Of a stretch of DNA of 8,246 bases, positions 1 through 4,972 are shown piece after piece. The notes beneath the pieces were generated by a model. The model worked only from the letters and a program-made list of their open reading frames with translations, did not search any database and was not told where the DNA came from. The stretch's first letter is position 1. Every line of letters begins with the position of its first letter. The translations under genes were made by a program, and so were the position numbers. The DNA is from an uncultured Eubacterium sp. (GTDB taxonomy: Bacteria > Bacillota > Clostridia > Lachnospirales > Lachnospiraceae), in the NCBI GenBank assembly GCA_905236295.1, contig CAJOQF010000220.1:1-8246 (forward strand). Direction: 5' to 3'.

Positions 1-1773
1 ACTGTAACGTTTTGGATATTTTTTATACTGATCACTTTTGTGATGGCGGTGATGCTGGAGCTGAATAGAAACACCTTCCTGGGATGGGGGATTTTTATTG
101 CAGAGATAATTGCTGCGCTTGTGGTACGCCATAAGGTGATGAGTGAGAAAAAATGGTATTTGAAACTGCTTTGCTGGGTGGTTTATATTGCTGTTTTCGG
201 ATTGCTGTTTATGGTCTCTCAGCCTCCGCAAAAGCGTGTTCCGGCTGTGGATTATGCGAATCCGGCTGTGACGGATGTTGTAAGCCTGAATGACGGTGAT
301 ATAACAGGCGTTCTTACTGAGGATGAAGAGGTGGAGGTGTACGCCGGTATTCCGTATGCGGCTCCGCCGGTGGGAGAGCTTCGATGGAAGGAGCCTGCGC
401 CGGTTGAAAAATGGGATGGCACTATTGCGTGCGACACCTTTGCGCCTATGGCGATGCAGAGTCGCGGAAATAATATTTACAATGCGCTGGTGGATATAAT
501 ATTTAGAAACAAATGGAATCTGCATTTTGGAAAAAACTATAACGAGGCCGTGAGTGAGGATTGTCTCTATCTCAATGTATGGAAACCGAAGGGTGATATA
601 TCGGATTGCCCGGTGCTTGTCTATATTCACGGTGGAGCGCTGACTACCGGACAGAGCTATTATGAGGACAACAACGGAGAGACTATGGCGAGAAACGGAA
701 TAGTTTTTGTCTCCATTGCATATCGCTTGAATGTTTTTGGATATTTTGCTAGTGAGGAGCTTGAGAGCGAGTCACCGAATCATACAACCGGAGATTACGG
801 TTTGCTGGATCAGATTGCCGGACTTCGCTGGGTAAATGAAAACATAGAAAAGTTTGGAGGAAATCCTGACAATATTACAATTGCGGGCGAGTCAGCTGGA
901 TCGTCCTCTGTAAATGCTCTTTGTGTATCGCCTCTCGCAAAGGGGTTGTTTAAGAGAGCGATAGCGGAGTCGAGCGGAATTGTTCCAAAGGTCCCATACC
1001 ACACATTCAGAACGAAAGAGGAAGCTATAGAAACCGGAAAAGTTACTTATGATGAGTTTGGCGCTGATTCGATAGATGACTTAAGACAGATTCCGGCGGA
1101 AGAACTTGTCAATACAGGGGTAAGGAATGATGGTATGATGGTGGATGGATATGCGATCACAAAGCAGCCGTACCTTACTTATGAGCTTGGCAAGAACAAT
1201 GAGGAAGCGCTGATGAACGGCTTTAACGCTGATGAAGCGAGGGTGTTTCTTATAACGTCGGATAAGCCGGATGCATCGAATTATCATGAGTTCCTGGAAA
1301 ACGTGGTGGGAGAGCATGCGGACGAAATAGAGAAGATACTTCCTGCAGGGACGGACGAGGAGGCGAAGGAAAACTTCAATACATTTATGGGTGTGGCGTG
1401 GTTTGCCTACAGTCATAATGTCTGGTCGGAGGCGTTGGCTGCCCAGGGAAAACCGGTTTATGAATACTACTTTACAAAGACAAATAAGGGTCTTGGAACG
1501 ATGCATTCCGGAGAAATCCCGTATGTATATGGTAATCTCTATCGAAATCCGCAGACTTATGACGAGTCGGATTATGAGCTGTCCGATAGTTGGGTTTCAT
1601 ATGTGGTAAACTTCTGTAAGACCGGCGATCCAAACGGCACCGGACTTCCCAAGTGGGAAAGATTTGAAAATGGAAATGTACTTGAACTCGGAGAAAACAC
1701 AGGCATGATCGCAGACCCGTTTTTAAATATTTATGATGTGATAGACAAATATATGGATGATATTACAAAATAA
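1..1773 (+). CDS. Membrane-anchored type B carboxylesterase (partial, 5' end outside window)
   Basis: Serine hydrolase of the carboxylesterase type B family (para-nitrobenzyl-esterase/cholinesterase fold), hydrolysing carboxylic esters; the substrate cannot be told. Numbering from the first codon in the window: three hydrophobic stretches at about 1-19, 28-42 and 52-73 look like membrane helices, and the catalytic domain runs from about 85 to the end. Seen motifs: EDCLYLNVW from 186, the oxyanion-hole HGGA at 210-213, the nucleophile elbow GESAGS with Ser298, the acid Glu412 in a DEA context, and His502 in MHSGEIPYVYG. The triad is therefore complete. The frame is open to base 1 and already hydrophobic there, so the true start lies upstream; a GTG at 40 and ATG at 43 are in frame but would cut the first helix and have no good ribosome binding site. 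No terminator is seen before satP 80 bases downstream. The N-terminal membrane region is unusual for this family. Family call firm, role unknown. Confidence 0.9.
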   Translation, partial: TVTFWIFFILITFVMAVMLELNRNTFLGWGIFIAEIIAALVVRHKVMSEKKWYLKLLCWVVYIAVFGLLFMVSQPPQKRVPAVDYANPAVTDVVSLNDGDITGVLTEDEEVEVYAGIPYAAPPVGELRWKEPAPVEKWDGTIACDTFAPMAMQSRGNNIYNALVDIIFRNKWNLHFGKNYNEAVSEDCLYLNVWKPKGDISDCPVLVYIHGGALTTGQSYYEDNNGETMARNGIVFVSIAYRLNVFGYFASEELESESPNHTTGDYGLLDQIAGLRWVNENIEKFGGNPDNITIAGESAGSSSVNALCVSPLAKGLFKRAIAESSGIVPKVPYHTFRTKEEAIETGKVTYDEFGADSIDDLRQIPAEELVNTGVRNDGMMVDGYAITKQPYLTYELGKNNEEALMNGFNADEARVFLITSDKPDASNYHEFLENVVGEHADEIEKILPAGTDEEAKENFNTFMGVAWFAYSHNVWSEALAAQGKPVYEYYFTKTNKGLGTMHSGEIPYVYGNLYRNPQTYDESDYELSDSWVSYVVNFCKTGDPNGTGLPKWERFENGNVLELGENTGMIADPFLNIYDVIDKYMDDITK

Positions 1774-1778
1774 ATAGA

Positions 1779-1808
1779 TTGACAAGACACGCCAATAAAT
1801 GGTAATAG
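1779..1808 (+). promoter_or_regulatory. Predicted housekeeping promoter of satP
   Basis: A perfect -35 TTGACA (1779-1784) is followed after 18 bases by TAATAG (1803-1808), preceded by TG at 1800-1801, an extended -10. It begins just after the esterase stop codon and gives a leader of about 40 bases. The leader holds the 12-base palindrome AATAATATTATT (1824-1835) and a GGGAGAG ribosome binding site (1841-1847) six bases from the ATG. Prediction by eye only. Confidence 0.5.
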
Positions 1809-1853
1809 TATAAGGCAGTCAAAAATAATATTATTATAAAGGGAGAGTAAAAA

Positions 1854-2420
1854 ATGTCTGAAATTGCAAAACCAAAACATGCAAGTGCCGGCCCTTTGGG
1901 ATTATTAGGCTTTGGCATGACAACAGTTCTTTTAAATCTTCACAATGTGGGATTGTTTGAGTTGAATGTAGTTATCATCGCAATGGGTCTATGCCTCGGC
2001 GGATTGGCACAGATAGTAGCCGGAATCATGGAGATTAAAGCCGGCAGCACATTCGGAGCAACAGCTTTCACCTCATACGGTTTGTTCTGGTGGTCGCTTG
2101 TACTTATATGGTTGCTTCCGTATGACAAGCTCGGAATAGCAGGTCCGGATGGAAAATCGCTCGGATTCTATTTCATCCTCTGGTGTATACATACACTGTT
2201 CCTCTTCATCGGAACACTCAAGGGAAATTATGCAACAAGGATCGTGTTCTTCACACTGACTCTCTTGTTCCTGTTCCTTGCTATTGAGAACTTCACCGGA
2301 AGCCATGCGGTTGGAATCATCGCAGGCGTGATCGGAATCATCTGTGGCGGAAGCGCTATCTACACAGGCGTTGCCAGCGGCGTTGACGAGGAGTTTGGAA
2401 AGAAACTTATGCCGGTATAA
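1854..2420 (+). CDS. satP: SatP/YaaH-family acetate-succinate permease
   Basis: Integral membrane transporter of the GPR1/FUN34/YaaH (AceTr) family, which moves acetate and succinate, in characterised members together with protons. The 188-residue product matches E. coli SatP in length and nearly block for block: the GFGMTTVLLNLHNVG stretch (19-33), GGLAQIVAG (about 49-57), FTSYGLFWWSLV, GTLKGNYA and the C-terminal EFGKKLMPV. Six hydrophobic segments are seen at about 14-33, 38-60, 67-88, 103-122, 126-145 and 150-172. The family signature NPAPLGL near the N terminus reads SAGPLGL here (11-17), so its Asn-Pro-Ala part is replaced while PLGL is kept. The ATG is supported by GGGAGAG at 1841-1847. 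The gene has its own promoter and terminator, so it is probably transcribed alone. It may carry the succinate or acetate made by fumarate reduction and fermentation (inference). Direction and substrate preference cannot be read from the sequence. Confidence 0.93.
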   Translation: MSEIAKPKHASAGPLGLLGFGMTTVLLNLHNVGLFELNVVIIAMGLCLGGLAQIVAGIMEIKAGSTFGATAFTSYGLFWWSLVLIWLLPYDKLGIAGPDGKSLGFYFILWCIHTLFLFIGTLKGNYATRIVFFTLTLLFLFLAIENFTGSHAVGIIAGVIGIICGGSAIYTGVASGVDEEFGKKLMPV

Positions 2421-2443
2421 ACAGCACAATATGAACTATAAAC

Positions 2444-2492
2444 CGACCCCTGAAAGTGAGATTTTTAATCTTCCTTTTAGGGGTCGTTTTTT
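2444..2492 (+). terminator. Intrinsic terminator of satP
   Basis: A 13-base arm CGACCCCTGAAAG (2444-2456) pairs with CTTTTAGGGGTCG (2474-2486) with a single G-U wobble. The intervening bases hold a second small stem, AGATT/AATCT (2459-2463 with 2467-2471). Six T follow (2487-2492). It lies 23 bases after the satP stop. In the opposite direction the hairpin is followed only by GTTTATAG, so it would end the convergent anti-sigma transcript less well. Confidence 0.9.
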
Positions 2493-2498
2493 GACATT

Positions 2499-2512
2499 AA
2501 ATAATATTATTT
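2499..2512. repeat. 14-base perfect palindrome over the anti-sigma stop codon
   Basis: AAATAATATTATTT is a perfect palindrome covering the TAA stop of the convergent anti-sigma gene. Its central 12 bases are identical to the palindrome in the satP leader (1824-1835). It is very AT-rich, so chance is a serious alternative; no function is claimed. Confidence 0.5.
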
Positions 2513-3667
2513 GATATTCTTCGGTACGTAAACCTCAAATGTAACTGTTCCGTCTTCGTTGAGTGTGTAGGTCATAATCTGTAAATCTTCCAAGTCATCA
2601 GAAGAAGCAAATCCAAACGCCTTGCTCATGCCGGGGCGGTTGTCCGGGAAGAGATCAGACATTACATTATATCCCTCGCTCTGTGTGTCTGACATCTCGT
2701 AACTCCATGAGACTTTGCCGTTTTCATCCGGAGTTATAACCTGCTTGGTTGACTCTACAGGGGTGGCGTAATCGTCAATGTTTTCAGGGGTAAGTTTGTC
2801 CATAAATTTGTCAGCATCAGTATTGACATCAGTCTCTTCAGCTTCATTATTATCGGTATTATTGATTTCCTGAATGATCTCAGCTGCCTTTGCCTCATCA
2901 GCTTTGGAGGCATCTATTGGAAGAGTGAAAAGAGCGTTTACTCCGTCAAAACTCTTGTTTGCAGAATATTCTCCCGTAGACTCGTTGTAGTTATATGCCG
3001 GATCGCCGTCTGCATCCTCGTCGAAGAAATGTCCGCTTTGAACTGCCAGATATATTGTATGGTCCGCAAAAGGTTCTATATTATCCATATCTATGATCTC
3101 ATAGTATGTCGAGTTGTCCTCTGAATAAAATGCTGTATATCCTCCGAGGAGTGTAGCGATGTTCAGTTCGTTTTGGTCGTATCCGTTTACTAAAGGTGAT
3201 GCAAAGAACGGATCATCACCAAGTTTATCGCCGTTGGTTTTCTGAATGGCAGTGACTACGTATGTGCGGTCGTCTCTGAATTCTCCGTCAGACTCAACCT
3301 TGGAATCCGACAGATCTTTTCCGGAAACCATTCCTATAAGATTTACGGTATATCCGTCAATTTCCTGGGTTTCGTTCAAGGAAACTGCATCTTTGGATTC
3401 AAAAGCAGCTTCAAGTTTTTCGTCGCCGATTTCATGTGCCACCTGTTTGGATGTCATATAGTGTATTGCGGCGAAGGCTGTGGATGATGATGCCACAATG
3501 ATAGCGGTTGTAAGTGCTGCAACCATCGGAAAACGTTTCTTTTTGATATCTCTCATATTCATTATTTGATCCTCCTTGGTAATGCCGATGATCTTTTGGT
3601 TGAGTTTATCATCGGGCGTAATTTTCGGTGAAAGGGCATCAAATAAAACTTTATCTATATCTTTCAT
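2507..3667 (-). CDS. Single-pass membrane anti-sigma factor, DUF4179-type
   Basis: Predicted regulator of the ECF sigma factor encoded just upstream. The 386-residue product has a short cytoplasmic N terminus (1-45) ending in the basic KKKR, one membrane helix at about 46-68 ending in STAFAA, and a large outer region. Residues from about 75 to 255 resemble the DUF4179 domain found in clostridial sigma-factor partners. An acidic, low-complexity linker (about 255-290) and a small C-terminal domain follow. The loop DEDADGDPAYN (about 215-225) has a DxDxDG calcium-site pattern. The start overlaps the sigma stop as ATGA (3664-3667), with GGAGG at 3681-3677, so translation is coupled. A second, better-spaced AAGGAGG with ATG lies inside the gene at codon 36. 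By analogy the N terminus holds the sigma factor at the membrane until the outer domain senses something; the signal is unknown. The role rests mostly on topology, partner gene and recalled family resemblance. Confidence 0.8.
   Translation of the reverse strand: MKDIDKVLFDALSPKITPDDKLNQKIIGITKEDQIMNMRDIKKKRFPMVAALTTAIIVASSSTAFAAIHYMTSKQVAHEIGDEKLEAAFESKDAVSLNETQEIDGYTVNLIGMVSGKDLSDSKVESDGEFRDDRTYVVTAIQKTNGDKLGDDPFFASPLVNGYDQNELNIATLLGGYTAFYSEDNSTYYEIIDMDNIEPFADHTIYLAVQSGHFFDEDADGDPAYNYNESTGEYSANKSFDGVNALFTLPIDASKADEAKAAEIIQEINNTDNNEAEETDVNTDADKFMDKLTPENIDDYATPVESTKQVITPDENGKVSWSYEMSDTQSEGYNVMSDLFPDNRPGMSKAFGFASSDDLEDLQIMTYTLNEDGTVTFEVYVPKNIK
3560..3577 (-). promoter_or_regulatory. Internal Shine-Dalgarno and start codon within the anti-sigma gene
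   Basis: On the minus strand AAGGAGG (3577-3571) lies eight bases before an in-frame ATG (3562-3560), codon 36 of the anti-sigma gene. Match and spacing are better than at the annotated start. Initiation here would give a form of about 351 residues that keeps the membrane helix and outer domain but lacks 35 cytoplasmic residues. It may simply reflect the codons for Lys-Glu-Asp. Confidence 0.45.
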
Positions 3668-4185
3668 TGTGCCGGGCCTCCTTTTGTGTTTAATTCGTCT
3701 GCAAGTATCGATTTCGCTTTGTGTAATCTGCTTTTTACCGTGCCTTGAGGAATGTGCAGTGTTTTTGCTATATCATTGATCTTTTGATTTTCCATATAAT
3801 AAAGTAAGACTACGAGTTTTAATTTCTCGGGTAGCCGGTCTACACAATCTCTGACTTGTATTGCAGCTTCATTTTGAATGACGTATTCCTCAGGAGGATT
3901 TCCCTCGGATAAATCGTTTTTTGAAACCTCTTGCGGTATGTATTCCTCTTCAAGTATTCTTTTTCTGCGTGCAAATTTTCGTTTCTTTTCCTTCCATAGA
4001 TTTACAGCCACCGAAAGAATCAGATTCTTTGCATCCCTCTCTCCCTCGGGAAACCCTGTACCACTCAGAATCTTTACAAAGGAATCCTGATACAGATCGT
4101 CGGCTTTGTGTTTATCCCTGGTCAGATAGCAGCAGAAGGAATATATATCTTTTCCGTACTTGCTAATGAATTGCTCTAGCTTCAT
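3664..4185 (-). CDS. ECF-type RNA polymerase sigma factor
   Basis: Sigma-70 family factor of the extracytoplasmic-function group, which redirects RNA polymerase to a small set of promoters. The product of 173 residues has a sigma-2 domain near the N terminus, with the core-binding stretch DDLYQDSFVKIL at about 28-39. A charged linker follows, then a sigma-4 domain (about 112-165) with CVDRLPEKLKLVVLLYY and the helix-turn-helix IPQGTVKSRLHKAKSIL. I chose the ATG at 4185 because AGGAGT lies at 4203-4198, although the 12-base spacing is long, and because MKLEQFISKYGKDIYSF is a normal start of sigma-2. An in-frame TTG at 4236 would add 17 residues but has no ribosome binding site and its codons overlap leader palindromes. 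The stop overlaps the anti-sigma start by four bases. A promoter of ECF type upstream suggests autoregulation. Confidence 0.9.
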   Translation of the reverse strand: MKLEQFISKYGKDIYSFCCYLTRDKHKADDLYQDSFVKILSGTGFPEGERDAKNLILSVAVNLWKEKKRKFARRKRILEEEYIPQEVSKNDLSEGNPPEEYVIQNEAAIQVRDCVDRLPEKLKLVVLLYYMENQKINDIAKTLHIPQGTVKSRLHKAKSILADELNTKGGPAQ

Positions 4186-4212
4186 TTTTGGTATTGTACT
4201 CCTGTTTCTTTT

Positions 4213-4252
4213 ATATCCGGATATGAAAGCTTTCAACAGGGGGTATTGCCCC
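4213..4252. repeat. Three consecutive dyads in the sigma-factor leader
   Basis: ATATCCGGATAT (4213-4224) and TGAAAGCTTTCA (4224-4235) are perfect 12-base palindromes that share one base. GGGGTATTGCCCC (4240-4252) follows as a near-perfect dyad and is flanked by TTCAA (4232-4236) and TTGAA (4257-4261), which could form an outer stem. All fall between the predicted ECF promoter and the sigma ribosome binding site, so they could be operators or leader RNA hairpins. Confidence 0.6.
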
Positions 4253-4257
4253 GGAAT

Positions 4258-4302
4258 TGAACCCTTTCACTAATATATCGTTTTTAGAATGAAAAAGGTT
4301 CA
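4258..4302. repeat. Long imperfect inverted repeat, TGAACC...GGTTCA
   Basis: The left arm, TGAACCCTTTCA with CTAA beyond, pairs with the right arm, TGAAAAAGGTTCA preceded by TTAG, with small bulges. The arms surround TATATCGTTT. The right outer half reads as an ECF -35 for the minus strand and the left half as one for the plus strand. On the plus strand TTTTT follows at 4303-4307, but a terminator makes little sense because no plus-strand gene lies immediately upstream. Confidence 0.6.
4275..4302 (-). promoter_or_regulatory. Candidate ECF-type promoter of the sigma/anti-sigma operon
   Basis: Read on the minus strand, TGAACC (4302-4297) is followed after exactly 16 bases by CGATAT (4280-4275). 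This resembles the TGAAAC-N16-CGTATA class of Bacillus ECF promoters. A start near 4268 would give a leader of about 82 bases holding the dyads at 4213-4252. ECF operons commonly start at promoters read by their own sigma factor, so autoregulation is the natural reading. No convincing housekeeping -35 accompanies the TATATT at 4277-4272. Confidence 0.45.
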
Positions 4303-4349
4303 TTTTTCTGCAAAAAAATTCTAAGATGCTATGCGGGTAAATCTTCGTA

Positions 4350-4358
4350 TGTTATAAT
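4350..4358 (+). promoter_or_regulatory. Extended -10 promoter of the fumarate reductase operon
   Basis: A consensus TATAAT (4353-4358) carries the upstream TG (4350-4351) of an extended -10. The -35 region around 4330-4335 is poor, which extended -10 promoters tolerate. A start near 4365 would leave a leader of about 29 bases with GGAG at 4382-4385 before the ATG at 4394. Confidence 0.6.
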
Positions 4359-4393
4359 AATGCTTATATAATCAATGTTTTGGAGAATAAATT

Positions 4394-4945
4394 ATGTTGA
4401 GAAAATTCAATGCGATAATCAGTATGGCTACATTGTTTTTGCTCATAATACATATGATAATGGGAAGCTTTTCACTTATTGGGGTGACAGACCACGGCAA
4501 TAGGATAATGACGATTATGTCATTCATTATGCTTGCTCTGGTTGTTATACACATAATTATCGGGACGATACTCACGGTAAAGACCATAAAGCTCACAAAA
4601 AAATCAGGAGCGTCCTACCCGAAACAGAACCGTCTTTTTTGGACGAGGCGAATCAGCGGATTTGCTATCATATTATTTGTCATTTTTCATCTTGTCATCT
4701 TTGGTATTTCACATCTGGGTGGGGGACATGTTTTCGTTTTCGCCCATGCACAGCTGATCTTTTCAATCCTCCTTGTTGCTACAGTTGCCGTGCATGTTAT
4801 TTCTAATATAAAGCCGCTTTTGATATCGTTTGGGTTTAGAGGCGGAAAGGTTTATGTCAAAGACATTCTATTTGTGATGTCGATCATCCTTTTGTTTGCT
4901 ACGATAGCTTTTATCGCATTTTTTATTCGGTTTAATTTTGTTTAG
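4394..4945 (+). CDS. frdC: Fumarate reductase/succinate dehydrogenase cytochrome b subunit (membrane anchor)
   Basis: Membrane subunit that anchors the flavoprotein and iron-sulfur subunits and passes electrons to or from the quinone. The 183-residue product is almost entirely hydrophobic, with five likely helices at about 7-30, 38-62, 85-108, 114-138 and 156-180. Histidines sit inside the first four: His20, His53, His99 and His134, one per helix, enough for two b hemes as in the diheme type of Bacillus SdhC and Wolinella FrdC. A WTRRISG motif (83-89) precedes helix 3, recalling the RxSG element of SdhC proteins. The identification rests on topology, histidine placement and position directly before the frdA- and frdB-type genes; direct similarity to characterised members is weak by eye. 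GGAG at 4382-4385 supports the ATG. It is the first gene of a C-A-B operon, 27 bases before the next start. Confidence 0.8.
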   Translation: MLRKFNAIISMATLFLLIIHMIMGSFSLIGVTDHGNRIMTIMSFIMLALVVIHIIIGTILTVKTIKLTKKSGASYPKQNRLFWTRRISGFAIILFVIFHLVIFGISHLGGGHVFVFAHAQLIFSILLVATVAVHVISNIKPLLISFGFRGGKVYVKDILFVMSIILLFATIAFIAFFIRFNFV

Positions 4946-4972
4946 AAATGAGTACAATATAAGGGACTTAAT

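Noticed and set aside
1081..1506. A 141-codon open frame on the minus strand inside the esterase gene
   Set aside because: It lies wholly within a gene with intact catalytic motifs on the other strand, has a basic composition unlike a real family, and has no convincing ribosome binding site.
4186..4236. Upstream TTG start adding 17 residues to the sigma factor
   Set aside because: There is no ribosome binding site before it, the added residues do not belong to the sigma-2 domain, and the ATG at 4185 has AGGAGT upstream.
4258..4307. Hairpin plus T run as an intrinsic terminator on the plus strand
   Set aside because: No plus-strand gene lies immediately upstream to be terminated, the stem is AT-rich and bulged, and the match to ECF promoter geometry explains the bases better.
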